Shown here one piece after another: positions 1 through 7,234 of a DNA stretch of 16,917 nucleotides. Position 1 is the stretch's first letter, and every line of letters begins with the position of its first letter. The notes beneath the pieces are model-generated. The model was not told the DNA's origin. It saw only the letters and a program-made list of their open reading frames with translations, and ran no database searches. Source of the DNA: Gammaproteobacteria bacterium (lineage in GTDB: Bacteria; Pseudomonadota; Gammaproteobacteria; Xanthomonadales; Xanthomonadaceae); assembly GCA_030431185.1 (NCBI GenBank), contig JAUIJO010000039.1, positions 1 through 16,917 of the forward strand, written 5' to 3'. A program made the position numbers and the translations under genes.

Positions 1-888
1 GATGCCCCCGCCGCCGTAGGTGTCGCCGTTGACCATGATCTCGACGAAATCGTACGGCGCATGCTGGGCGAGGTCGCGGAAGGCGCGGTTGTCGAGGGTG
101 AGGATGTAGCGCTCGCTGCCGAAGATGTCGTAGCGCGCACCGGTCGCGGATGCGTGGTGGATGCCGGTCGAAGGGCGGCTGACGCCCGGCTCGGGCACCG
201 GTACGGCCAGCGCCCAGACGTTGAAGTCGGACGCACGCTCCTTGAACGGCGACACGCTGAAGAGCGTGTCGGCCAGGGCATGCGCGCGTGCCACGAAGCG
301 GTCCATCTCGCCCTCGGTGTAGCCATCGCCGAGCAGCAGCAGGTCGACCTTGTCGGCAGGCTTGCCGTTGCGACGGATCGCGATCGGCATGCCCACCGGC
401 CAGCGATCCGCGAGCATGCTGCGTCCGCGTTCCACGTCGAGCGCCGCCGGGTCCACCGTCACCGACCACGAAGGGACGAAGCGGTTGTTCGCGTCGCGGC
501 CGTGGACGGTCACCTTCACCGGCGCGTCCGGCATGGGGAAACGCAGGGATTCCTGGAAGCTGCGCTGCATGCCCCTGCCTTCGTCGGTGGTCCGCCATTC
601 GCCGAACACCGTGCTGTAGCCGCGGGAATACAGCAGCCTGCCCGTGGCCGCGTCGGCCACCTCGAACTTCTGGCTGCCGCGATTGCTCGCGTCGATCGGA
701 TGCGCCGGATTGCCCGGCCAGGGCAAGGGCTCCTCGACGACGCGCTCGAGGGCGTAGTGCTCGGTGGTGGCGTCCCCGGCATGCTGGATGTCGACACGCA
801 GCGTCGGGGGCGTCGACTGGGCGGTGCCCGCGCCCGGCCACGACACGGCGACGAACAGACAGGCGATCCAGGCGGTTCTGATGGTCAT
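1..888 (-). CDS. M64-type (IgA-peptidase-like) secreted metallopeptidase, 3' end cut by window edge
   Basis: This frame stays open from an ATG at 888 to the left edge, giving 296 residues with no stop, so the C-terminal part is missing. Residues 1-24 form a signal peptide with a likely cut after GTAQ, so the product should be exported. Residues 25-160 match the beta-rich N-terminal domain that precedes M64 peptidases. The catalytic domain then begins with VDLLLLGDGYTEGEM (181-195) and reaches VNGDTYGGGGI (287-296), both characteristic of the family. The zinc-binding HExxH would lie beyond the window and cannot be checked. A GGGGAC sequence a few bases upstream may serve as ribosome binding site. 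Family members are zinc endopeptidases; the IgA-cleaving activity of the founding member should not be assumed here. The family call is fairly sure, the substrate unknown. Confidence 0.82.
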   Translation of the reverse strand, partial: MTIRTAWIACLFVAVSWPGAGTAQSTPPTLRVDIQHAGDATTEHYALERVVEEPLPWPGNPAHPIDASNRGSQKFEVADAATGRLLYSRGYSTVFGEWRTTDEGRGMQRSFQESLRFPMPDAPVKVTVHGRDANNRFVPSWSVTVDPAALDVERGRSMLADRWPVGMPIAIRRNGKPADKVDLLLLGDGYTEGEMDRFVARAHALADTLFSVSPFKERASDFNVWALAVPVPEPGVSRPSTGIHHASATGARYDIFGSERYILTLDNRAFRDLAQHAPYDFVEIMVNGDTYGGGGI

Positions 889-993
889 GGCAGTCCCCGG
901 TGCGATCGGGCGGCGTGCGCCCCCGTACACGCATCATCGGGGATGCACGCGAAGATGAGAACCGGCACCAGGTCCGCCTCGCACCGGGCAGCG

Positions 994-1848
994 CTACGCC
1001 GACGCGGCCATGGCATCCGCGGCCAGGCGCGCGGTGATCGCCGCATGCAGGGCCGGGCCTTCCGGGACGCGCAGGCCGAACACCTCGCGCAGCGCGTCGA
1101 TCACCGCGTCGGCATCGGGCAACTGGCGATGCTCGCTGGCCTGCCCCAGGCGGTGCAGGCCCAGCCGTCCGCCGTTGAGCGTCCTTCGCAGGCCGGGCCC
1201 GGTCCGCGCGACCCGCAGCTGGCCGGGAAACGTCGAGGCCGGGTTCGTCCAGACGTACCAGTTGGCGACCTCCAGGTCGATCGGCGCCTGCGGCTGCAGG
1301 TCGAACACATACAGCGCGCGCCACGTGTCGAGCACGCGGGCGTGCACCGCATGGCTGCCGTCGCGGATGACGATGCGATAGTCCTCGTGCGCCGTGGCCT
1401 GCGGCGCTTCGGTGTCCAGGCGCAGCGGTCCGGTCGGCACCATCCCGCCGAAGCCGACGTCGACCATGTAGGCCGCCTCGTCCAGTCTTACCTCCACCAG
1501 CATGTGGCTGCGCGGCGGTAGCGCGTCGTCGACGCGGCCCATCATCACCCGCGCCGTCAGCGCGCGTGCCTCGAACCCCAGGGCCTGCAACAAGGCCAGG
1601 AACAGGCTGTTGAGCTCGAAGCAGTAGCCACCGCGCCCCTCGTGCAGGAGCTTGCGCTGCAGGGAGGCCAGGTCGATCGCGACCGGCAGGCGCAGCAGGG
1701 TCGCGATCGTCTCGAAGGGGAAGGCTTCGGTATGCCGCTGCTGCAGTACGCGCAGGGTGTGCAGGGTCGGCGGCGGCGGGGCGTCGAAGCCCAGCCGGGG
1801 CAGGTAGGCGTCGAGGTCGAGGGCGGTATCGGGCATCGGGACGGGCAT
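994..1848 (-). CDS. Arylamine N-acetyltransferase (NAT family)
   Basis: The 284-residue product has the usual length for bacterial NAT enzymes, which transfer an acetyl group from acetyl-CoA to aromatic amines or hydrazines in the cytoplasm. The catalytic Cys-His-Asp triad is visible: Cys76 in RGGYCFELN, His115 in RSHMLVEV and Asp130 in MVDVGFGG. The N-terminal HTEAFPFETIA segment (39-49) matches the conserved PFEN-like motif. Two in-frame starts are close together (1848 and 1836); neither has a clear Shine-Dalgarno, and the longer is reported. The gene lies 98 bases downstream of the MBL-fold gene on the same strand, but two hairpins in that gap argue against simple read-through. The physiological substrate is unknown. 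Confidence 0.92.
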   Translation of the reverse strand: MPVPMPDTALDLDAYLPRLGFDAPPPPTLHTLRVLQQRHTEAFPFETIATLLRLPVAIDLASLQRKLLHEGRGGYCFELNSLFLALLQALGFEARALTARVMMGRVDDALPPRSHMLVEVRLDEAAYMVDVGFGGMVPTGPLRLDTEAPQATAHEDYRIVIRDGSHAVHARVLDTWRALYVFDLQPQAPIDLEVANWYVWTNPASTFPGQLRVARTGPGLRRTLNGGRLGLHRLGQASEHRQLPDADAVIDALREVFGLRVPEGPALHAAITARLAADAMAASA

Positions 1849-1873
1849 GTCGGCAGGGGACTCGATCCTGCCG

Positions 1874-1918
1874 CCTCAAGTGCGCTTGAGGTCAAGGGCC
1901 ATCGCCGGTGCGACCGGC
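1874..1918 (-). terminator. Two consecutive hairpins between the MBL-fold and NAT genes
   Basis: CCTCAAG (1874-1880), a four-base loop and CTTGAGG (1885-1891) form a perfect 7-bp stem. GCCGGT (1904-1909), a three-base loop and ACCGGC (1913-1918) form a second perfect stem. Both follow the stop codon of the MBL-fold gene at 1947 and precede the NAT start. Neither is followed by a T-run, so intrinsic termination is uncertain; RNA stabilisation or attenuation is equally possible. Confidence 0.4.
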
Positions 1919-1946
1919 AGGACCCTCCCGGCCCCGCACGTCGGCC

Positions 1947-3080
1947 CTACTCGACCGCGCGCCACCAGGCCGTGGTGCCCTGCGGGTCGGAGAGGTCCAG
2001 GCGCTCCCCCATGCCGGGGGTGGCCAGGGCGATGCCGCGTTCCGCGCTCAGGGCGCTGACCTGCTCGAAGGGGTCCTGCCAGGCGTGCATCGCCAGGTCG
2101 AAGGTGCCGTTGTGCACCGGCATCAGCCAGCGGCCACGCAGGTCCTGGTGCGCCTGCACGGTCTGCGCCGGCTGCATGTGCACGTAGGGCCACTGCGGAT
2201 CGTAGGCGCCGGTCTCCAGCAGGGTCACGTCGAAGGGCCCGAAGCGCCGGCCGATCTCCTCGAATCCGTCGAAATAGCCGGTGTCGCCGCTGAAGAACAG
2301 CCGCAGTCCGGGCGCGCCCTCGGGCTCGTCGATGATCGTCCACGAGGCCCACAGCGTCTTGTTGCCGTCGAACAGGCCGCGGCCCGAGAAGTGCTGGGCC
2401 GGCGTGGCGGTGATGCGCAGGCCGTCGACCGAGGTGCCCTGCCACCAGTCGAACTGATGCACCTTGCCGGTCGGCACGCCCCAGGCGACCAGGCGATCGC
2501 CCACGCCCAGCGGGGTCAGGAACATGTCCGCGCGCTCGGCGAGGGCGACGACGGTGTCGCGGTCCAGGTGGTCGTAGTGGTCATGCGAGAGGATCACGCC
2601 ACGCAGCGGCGGCAGGTCCTCCAGCGCGATCGGAGGGGCGTGGAAACGCTTCGGGCCCATCCACTGCACCGGGGAGGCGCGCTCGGCGAACACCGGGTCG
2701 GTGATCCAGAAGCCATCGCGCAGTTTCAGCAGCACGGTCGAATGGCCCAGCCGGAACAGGCTGCGATCGGGCGCGGCGAGCAGCTGCGCGCGGGTCAGCG
2801 CGGCCACCGGCACCGGGGCGCGCGGCACCGTGGTGTCGGGCTTGTGGAAGAAGAAGTTCCACATGATGCCCAGGGTCTTGGCCACGCCCTCGGCCGGACG
2901 CGGCACGGGATTGCGGAAGCGGCCCTCGACCGACTGCGGGGACGTGGGGTAGTCGGCGACGGGGCGATTGGTGCGGGCGGCGGACAACAGGCAGGCACTC
3001 ACGATGAGGACTCCAAGGACCAGGGCGGTGGCGAGCACCCGACGCAGGCGCCGGCGGGTGCGACGGGGGACAGAGGGCAT
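1947..3080 (-). CDS. NAPE-PLD-like metallo-beta-lactamase-fold hydrolase, probable lipoprotein
   Basis: A 377-residue metal-dependent hydrolase of the MBL superfamily. The zinc motif H166-D-H168-Y-D170-H171 lies in ILSHDHYDHLD, the bridging aspartate is probably Asp266 in FSGDTGYF, and a later His323 (MPVHNGT) fits the last ligand. The order, with RLGHSTVLLKL at 110-120 and PAQHFSGRGLFDGN at 227-240, resembles N-acyl-phosphatidylethanolamine phospholipase D and UlaG-like proteins. An arginine-rich N-terminus and a hydrophobic stretch end in VSAC (27-30), a good lipobox, so the protein may be lipid-anchored at Cys30. The ATG at 3080 is chosen because no earlier ATG fits the domain; the upstream open frame is antisense to the TetR gene. 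The gene is divergent from tetR-like 3165-3809, which probably controls it. The real substrate is not known. Confidence 0.88.
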   Translation of the reverse strand: MPSVPRRTRRRLRRVLATALVLGVLIVSACLLSAARTNRPVADYPTSPQSVEGRFRNPVPRPAEGVAKTLGIMWNFFFHKPDTTVPRAPVPVAALTRAQLLAAPDRSLFRLGHSTVLLKLRDGFWITDPVFAERASPVQWMGPKRFHAPPIALEDLPPLRGVILSHDHYDHLDRDTVVALAERADMFLTPLGVGDRLVAWGVPTGKVHQFDWWQGTSVDGLRITATPAQHFSGRGLFDGNKTLWASWTIIDEPEGAPGLRLFFSGDTGYFDGFEEIGRRFGPFDVTLLETGAYDPQWPYVHMQPAQTVQAHQDLRGRWLMPVHNGTFDLAMHAWQDPFEQVSALSAERGIALATPGMGERLDLSDPQGTTAWWRAVE

Positions 3081-3100
3081 GGGCGGGGCGGCTCGATGAA

Positions 3101-3122
3101 AACTACACGGAGCAGTGTAGTT
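3101..3122. promoter_or_regulatory. Perfect 22-bp inverted repeat, probable TetR-family operator
   Basis: AACTACAC (3101-3108) and GTGTAGTT (3115-3122) are exact reverse complements separated by GGAGCA. The site lies in the 84-base gap between the divergent MBL-fold and TetR/AcrR genes, where an autoregulating TetR dimer usually binds. It covers the predicted -10 box of the MBL-fold promoter, so binding would block that promoter. A weaker symmetric element, CACC-G-GGTG, occurs at about 3143-3151. Confidence 0.68.
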
Positions 3123-3142
3123 ATCGGATTCGGAAAAGTAAA
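3114..3142 (-). promoter_or_regulatory. Predicted sigma-70 promoter of the MBL-fold gene
   Basis: On the minus strand a TTTACT -35-like box (3137-3142) and a TACACT -10-like box (3114-3119) are separated by exactly 17 bases, each matching four of six consensus positions. The -10 overlaps the inner half of the 22-bp palindrome. The predicted start would leave a leader of about 30 bases before the ATG at 3080. Confidence 0.45.
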
Positions 3143-3164
3143 CCACCGGGTGTAAACTGGCCTC

Positions 3165-3809
3165 ATGCCCGCCGATCCCGCCCCGACACGCCTCACCGAC
3201 CGCAAGCGCGCGGCGATCCTGGCCGCGGCCGTCGCCGAATTCCGCGAGGCGGGCTACGAGGCCACCAGCATGGACCGCATCGCCGCCAGCGCCGGAGTCT
3301 CCAAGCGGACGGTCTACAACCATTTCGCCAGCAAGGAAGAATTGTTCGCGCGCATCCTCGAACAGCTCTGGGCCCACGCGACCGAAGGCGTGGACCTCGC
3401 CTACCGCCCCGACCGGCCGCTGCGCGAGCAGCTGCTGGACCTGGTGAACCAGAAACTGCGCATGCTGGACGATGCCAACTTCACCGACCTGGCCCGTGTC
3501 GCCATCGCCGCCGGCGTGCATTCGCCCGAGCGGGCCCGCGAGATGCTGGCGCGGCTGGGCGACCGCGAGGAAGGCCTGACCACCTGGATACGCGCCGCCG
3601 CCGCCGACGGCGCCCTGGCCGCCGACGATCCGCTGTTCGCGTCGATGCAGCTGCAGGGCCTGGTCAAGGGCTTCGCCTTCTGGCCGCAGATCTCGATGGG
3701 CCAGCCCCCGCTCGACCCCGGCCAGCAGAAACAGGTCGGCGAGGCCGCGGTGGATATGTTCCTGGCGTACTACGGCCGACGCGCAGCACGGGCCGCGCGC
3801 CCCGCCTGA
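3165..3809 (+). CDS. TetR/AcrR-family transcriptional regulator
   Basis: A 214-residue regulator with a classical TetR helix-turn-helix at about residues 12-60: AILAAAVAEFREAGYEATS leads into MDRIAASAGVSKRTVYNHF and then ASKEELF. The C-terminal half (about 75-205) is helical and resembles the AefR-like ligand-binding domain, including the tract around GLVKGFAFWPQ. Length is normal for the family. Such proteins are usually homodimeric repressors released by a small ligand. Divergent orientation to the MBL-fold gene and the perfect palindrome between them suggest that it represses that gene and itself. No Shine-Dalgarno precedes the ATG; a weak TAAACT box at 3153-3158 would place the transcript start almost on the ATG, so a leaderless mRNA is possible. 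The ligand is unknown. Confidence 0.92.
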   Translation: MPADPAPTRLTDRKRAAILAAAVAEFREAGYEATSMDRIAASAGVSKRTVYNHFASKEELFARILEQLWAHATEGVDLAYRPDRPLREQLLDLVNQKLRMLDDANFTDLARVAIAAGVHSPERAREMLARLGDREEGLTTWIRAAAADGALAADDPLFASMQLQGLVKGFAFWPQISMGQPPLDPGQQKQVGEAAVDMFLAYYGRRAARAARPA

Positions 3810-4102
3810 GCCGGAGCGGCACCGGGCGACGAAGGCGCGCGTCCGACGAACGGTGGCCGCAGCGACGGAACAAGCGCGTTGCTGCCAGTGGGACCGCCCA
3901 CGTCCGGCCCCTCCCACTTGCCCGAGCCCCCACTCGAACCCGCGTTCGAACTCCAGCGAGCCCATTCCCGGACCCACCGTCCGGGACGGCAGGCCCTGGC
4001 CGTCCGGCGGTCCCTGCCGCTCCGATCGGCCCCGTCGACTGACGCTCCCGCGCCGACGGACGCCTCCAGCGCCCTCCGGGAGCCTGCCAGAAGGAAGCCA
4101 TC
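3810..4102 (+). other. Intergenic stretch with overlapping hairpins upstream of the DP-EP-like gene
   Basis: No gene is convincing here; the open frames lack starts or domain sense. GGACGGC (3984-3990) pairs perfectly with GCCGTCC (3999-4005), while the same GGACGG can instead pair with CCGTCC just upstream (3978-3983), so two mutually exclusive stems are possible. A further 5-bp stem, CGAAC-ccgc-GTTCG, lies near 3940. The stretch ends with the AAGGAAG ribosome binding site of the next gene. Confidence 0.35.
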
Positions 4103-4588
4103 ATGCCGCGCAACCGCTCACTCCAGATCGCCGTCACCTTCAACTGCACCCATCTCCCCAACGGGGAGTACGGCGGCACCGCCACCTACGCCCAGAGCGC
4201 CTGCGATCCCCCCGACATGGGCAACCTGGTCGACGCCGACGGCACCATCCACCTCGACCGCGCCGCCGCCTACGACGCCAATGCCTATACCCAGAACGTC
4301 GACCTGCAATTCACCCTCGCCTCGCCGGCCCAGGTCACGCCCGACAACACCACCCTGCCGGTCAACTGGGCGACCCATACCGGCCCCGGCGTCACCATCG
4401 TCGCGCCGCCGGGCAGCAACGGCAGCGAGTTCCAGGTGGTCGCTTCGCCGGGTAACCCCAACGTGATCGACGTCATCGACCGGGACGACGACAGCAATGT
4501 CTACAACTACAAGCCCGCGGTGGAGTTGCCCACGGTGAACAACTACTACATCAGCCTGGACCCGCAGATCGTCAACCGCGCCAACTGA
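4103..4588 (+). CDS. Small hypothetical protein, resembles the DP-EP family
   Basis: A 161-residue protein with a well-placed ribosome binding site (AAGGAAG, about 6 bases before the ATG) and strong C/G preference at third codon positions, so the gene is very probably real. There is no signal peptide or membrane segment. The N-terminus LQIAVTFNC looks like a first beta strand, the composition is rich in N, D, T and P, and the protein ends in YYISLDPQIVNRAN. This Asp-Pro-containing tail resembles that of the DP-EP family of small beta-rich bacterial proteins of unknown function; the match is from memory of the tail motif and is tentative. It stands alone between a TetR gene and a membrane-protein gene. 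No function is proposed. Confidence 0.8.
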   Translation: MPRNRSLQIAVTFNCTHLPNGEYGGTATYAQSACDPPDMGNLVDADGTIHLDRAAAYDANAYTQNVDLQFTLASPAQVTPDNTTLPVNWATHTGPGVTIVAPPGSNGSEFQVVASPGNPNVIDVIDRDDDSNVYNYKPAVELPTVNNYYISLDPQIVNRAN

Positions 4589-4620
4589 GGCGCCGCACGC
4601 GCCCCTTGCATGGATGCGGT

Positions 4621-4649
4621 CGAGGGCCCCTCGAGCAGCGGGCCCTTCG
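4621..4649 (+). terminator. Hairpin after the DP-EP-like gene
   Basis: CGAGGGCCC (4621-4629) pairs with GGGCCCTTCG (4640-4649) with one bulged T and a ten-base loop, 32 bases after the stop codon at 4588. There is no T-run, so it is a terminator-like structure only. Confidence 0.4.
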
Positions 4650-4712
4650 ACCCCCGCGTGGGTCCTGTCGCCGCGAGCGCAGGCGTCCCGTCGCCCCCCC
4701 TGTCCCGATCCA

Positions 4713-4746
4713 CCGGACCGGACGTCCGATCCGGCCGGACCGGACG
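4713..4746. repeat. Near-perfect palindrome plus a third half-site upstream of the DUF2306 gene
   Basis: CCGGACCGGAC (4713-4723) is followed directly by GTCCGATCCGG (4724-4734), an inverted copy with one mismatch. A third copy, CCGGACCGGACG, follows at 4735-4746 and is identical to 4713-4724. The group lies 55-88 bases before the start of the DUF2306 gene and may be a regulatory binding site or an mRNA hairpin. Confidence 0.5.
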
Positions 4747-4800
4747 ACCCCCGCCCCGTCGCACGGGAGTCTGGAGCCCCCCAAGCCCAGGACAGGCACC

Positions 4801-5457
4801 ATGCGACGTTTCATCGGGACAGGTCTCCGCGGTATCGGCTACACCTTCTTCGCCCTCGCCAGCGTCATGGTCGCGGCCTATGCGTTCGCGTTCCTGAAGG
4901 CGCTGCCCTACAACCCCCACAACCCCTTCATGGCGAGCTTCGCCGCGCAGGGTCTGGTGATCCCGATGCATTTCTTCGGCGCCGGGCTCGCCCTGCTGCT
5001 GGCGCCGGTGCAGGCCAGCGCCTGGATCCGGCGACGCTGGCCCTCGGTGCATCGCACCAGTGGCTGGCTGTACGCCGGTGGCGTGCTGGCCGGTGGCGTC
5101 GCCGGGCTGGGCATGGCCTTCCACGCCCAGGGCGGCTGGGCGTCGGGCTCGGGCTTCCTGCTGCTGGCCATCCTGTGGCTGGGCGTCACCGGCAACGGCA
5201 TCCGCTACGCGGTCATCGGCGACATCGCCCGCCACCGCCACTGGATGATCCACAGCCTGGCGATGACCTTCGGCGCGGTCACCCTGCGGGTGATCCTGTT
5301 CACCGGCACCATGGCGCTGGAGCTGCCGCTGGAACCGGTCTACATCTTCGCCGCCTGGGCCAGCTGGTCGCTCAACATGGCCGCGTGCGAACTGTGGCTG
5401 CGCTGGCGCCGTCGCACGACGCCGCTGCGCTCAGCCGCGCGCGCGCAGGCGGCCTGA
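4801..5457 (+). CDS. DUF2306-family integral membrane protein
   Basis: A 218-residue protein with about six or seven hydrophobic segments (about 11-33, 47-67, 87-105, 115-130, 146-165 and 176-195). The ATG at 4801 has AGGACAGG just upstream and begins MRRFIGTGLRGIGYTFFAL; open sequence further upstream is GC-rich non-coding DNA. The His-containing blocks PMHFFGAGLALLLAPVQ, WPSVHRTSGWLYA and ARHRHWMIHSLAMTFGAVTLR are characteristic of the DUF2306 family, where conserved histidines in the membrane suggest a haem- or metal-related role; the function is not established. The gene overlaps the 3' end of the convergent AraC-type regulator by 27 bases. Confidence 0.85.
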   Translation: MRRFIGTGLRGIGYTFFALASVMVAAYAFAFLKALPYNPHNPFMASFAAQGLVIPMHFFGAGLALLLAPVQASAWIRRRWPSVHRTSGWLYAGGVLAGGVAGLGMAFHAQGGWASGSGFLLLAILWLGVTGNGIRYAVIGDIARHRHWMIHSLAMTFGAVTLRVILFTGTMALELPLEPVYIFAAWASWSLNMAACELWLRWRRRTTPLRSAARAQAA

Positions 5458-6594
5458 GCCTGCCTGCCGCGCACGCCACCCGCTGGGCGTGTCGCCCGTC
5501 TCGCGCTTGAACGCCGAATTGAAGGTCGACTTGGAGGTGAACCCACAGGCGTAGGCGATGTCGAGGATCGTCCGCGTGTCCGACGCATCCGCCAGGCAGC
5601 GGCAGGCCGCCTCGATGCGCTGGCGGTTGATGTAGTCCCAGAACGTGCAACCGAAGCCGCGATTGATCGCCGCCGACACCAGGTATTCCGGGTAACCGCT
5701 ACGGCGCGCCACCTGGGCGATGGTCAGCGCCGGCGCCAGGTACATCGCCTCCTCGTCCATCAACCGGGTCAGGCGGGCCTGGACCTCGGGCAGGCGCGCG
5801 TCCTCGTCCTGCGCGTCGTCCTCGCCCGGGGACGCTTCCAGCGCTTCCTCCGGTGTGGGTCCGGCGGCCGCCTCCGGACGCTCTTCCTCGGCGACCGGCA
5901 CCTGCACCAGCCCCAGGTAGCCCAGCACGCAGGCCCAGACCGCGACCGCGGCGTAGATCGTCAGGTAGCCGATTCCCGCCGGGCGCACGTAGTCGTGCAG
6001 CAGCGCGATCGTCCAGATCAGCACCTGGCCGAGCGCCATCACCACCACCCATCGCAACGACACGCGGTCGACATCCGAGCGCCGATCGCGCACCTCGCGC
6101 CGGAAGCGCAGCACCCGCCAGATCGCGGCGGCCACGTAGCTCAGGCTCCACGCATAGAGGAAGGCGCTGTACCACGGCACCGGCGGCGGCAGGGCGCGCC
6201 CCAGCCAGGCCTGCATGTTCGCCAGGTGGGCATCGCCCGCGGCCAGCAGCACCGGCATGCCCACCGAGATCGCGACCGCGAACCCGAACAGATGCACGCC
6301 ATCGCGCCAGCCCACCCGGCGCGCAGTAGTGAGCGTGCGCACGTACAGATAGAAGAAGCTGCCGTAGAGGAAGGGAAACACGCCGACGAACATCAGCACG
6401 CGGAACAGCCCCGGTGTCGGCGCGGTGAGGAACGCCGCCTTGACGCCCAGGTCGAACCCGACCAGCGCGAGCCACGCCGCCAGCACGCGGTTGGCCGCCA
6501 GGTTCACCGGCCGCCGCCACAAGGCCAGCGCCAGCAACACCGCCTGTGCGCCGCCGATGGCGTAGATCACCACCCAGTGGCTGACTGCTCCCAT
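5431..6594 (-). CDS. Membrane-anchored AraC-family transcriptional regulator
   Basis: A 387-residue protein with two parts. Residues 1-232 hold about seven hydrophobic segments (about 7-26, 36-56, 64-86, 100-119, 142-160, 181-200, 209-230), a sensor-like membrane domain. After an acidic, flexible linker (about 235-268) comes a C-terminal AraC/XylS DNA-binding domain (about 272-375): the first HTH is in LTIAQVARRSGYPEYLVSAAI and the second in RTILDIAYACGFTSKSTFNSA, ending FKRETGDTPSGWR. The ATG at 6594 has GGGAGGGGGAG directly upstream. Proteins of this layout regulate from the membrane; the signal and targets are unknown. The last 27 bases overlap the end of the convergent DUF2306 gene, so antisense interference between the two is possible. 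Confidence 0.92.
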   Translation of the reverse strand: MGAVSHWVVIYAIGGAQAVLLALALWRRPVNLAANRVLAAWLALVGFDLGVKAAFLTAPTPGLFRVLMFVGVFPFLYGSFFYLYVRTLTTARRVGWRDGVHLFGFAVAISVGMPVLLAAGDAHLANMQAWLGRALPPPVPWYSAFLYAWSLSYVAAAIWRVLRFRREVRDRRSDVDRVSLRWVVVMALGQVLIWTIALLHDYVRPAGIGYLTIYAAVAVWACVLGYLGLVQVPVAEEERPEAAAGPTPEEALEASPGEDDAQDEDARLPEVQARLTRLMDEEAMYLAPALTIAQVARRSGYPEYLVSAAINRGFGCTFWDYINRQRIEAACRCLADASDTRTILDIAYACGFTSKSTFNSAFKRETGDTPSGWRARQAGSGRLRARG

Positions 6595-6624
6595 GCGCTC
6601 CCCCTCCCGATGCCATCGCGCCGG

Positions 6625-6654
6625 ATTATGTCAGGCTCGTGCGCGTCCGGTCAG
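6625..6654 (-). promoter_or_regulatory. Predicted sigma-70 promoter of the AraC-type gene
   Basis: On the minus strand, CATAAT (6625-6630, five of six consensus positions) is preceded after 18 bases by CTGACC (6649-6654, four of six). It lies just upstream of the ribosome binding site of the gene starting at 6594. Confidence 0.45.
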
Positions 6655-6667
6655 GGGCGCCGATGCA

Positions 6668-7234
6668 TCATGCCGCGCCGCCCCCACGCAGCACCGCCAC
6701 CTGCTCTTCGAAGCGTTCCGTCGCGGAGGCATCGAAGCAGGCCTGGGCATCCACCAGGTCGAGGAGGCGGCGACGCGCGGCCGGCTCCAGGCATCCCTGC
6801 CAGCTCAGATCCACCGCAGTCGCCAGCAACTCGTACAGACCCGCCTGTTGTTCGCGCATCCGCATCGCCGTCCACGGCGCGAGACCGCGCATCACGTCGC
6901 TGTCCGGGACCGCGAACGCGGCTGCCAGCCCGGCGATGCGTTCCTGCGTGCCGCGATACCACTCCGTCCGACCGCCGGCGACCATCGGCATGTCCAGCGG
7001 CGCCGGGCAACGATGGGCCGCGAGCGCGCGATGGAAACCGGTTTCGCAGGCGCGGGCCTCGCGCCGCGTGTCGAAACGCAGCAGCCAACTGGCGTCGAGA
7101 TCGAAGGCCTCGAACCAGCGCGGATGGAAGCTCTGCCAGCGCACCAGCGGCTGATGACTCATGCCGAGCTTGACGATGTCCTCGAAGCCCGCGCGCGCCA
7201 ACACATATACATGCGTTTCGCCGGCGGGGCTCAT
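6668..7234 (-). CDS. GIY-YIG-like (T5orf172/Mug113-type) nuclease-fold protein
   Basis: A 188-residue protein whose first 95 residues fit a compact GIY-YIG nuclease fold of the T5orf172/Mug113 type. HVYVL (8-12) stands for the GIY strand and VKLGMS (21-26) for the YIG strand; Arg32 follows, Glu64 and His68 lie in the helix (CETGFHRAL), and GGRTEWYRG (87-95) is the conserved C-terminal Glu-Trp-Tyr/Phe block. Residues 96-188 are helical with no recognised domain. The YIG tyrosine is replaced by lysine-leucine, common in this subgroup, so catalysis cannot be taken for granted. The ATG at 7234 is preferred over an in-frame GTG at 7276 because the added residues carry no domain sequence; a GGGAGG lies somewhat far upstream. 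Its role is unknown. Confidence 0.72.
   Translation of the reverse strand: MSPAGETHVYVLARAGFEDIVKLGMSHQPLVRWQSFHPRWFEAFDLDASWLLRFDTRREARACETGFHRALAAHRCPAPLDMPMVAGGRTEWYRGTQERIAGLAAAFAVPDSDVMRGLAPWTAMRMREQQAGLYELLATAVDLSWQGCLEPAARRRLLDLVDAQACFDASATERFEEQVAVLRGGGAA

Noticed and set aside
61..1521. Long plus-strand open frame of 486 codons
   Set aside because: It is antisense to the M64 peptidase and the arylamine N-acetyltransferase, both recognisable by catalytic motifs. Its own product is Arg/His/Gly-rich without domains, a usual effect of high GC.
1908..3155. 415-codon plus-strand open frame
   Set aside because: It mirrors the MBL-fold gene on the other strand and is low in complexity.
3081..3977. 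N-terminal extension of the MBL-fold gene to an ATG at 3977
   Set aside because: The extension is antisense to the TetR gene and its promoter region and has no domain sequence. The ATG at 3080 gives a proper lipoprotein signal peptide.
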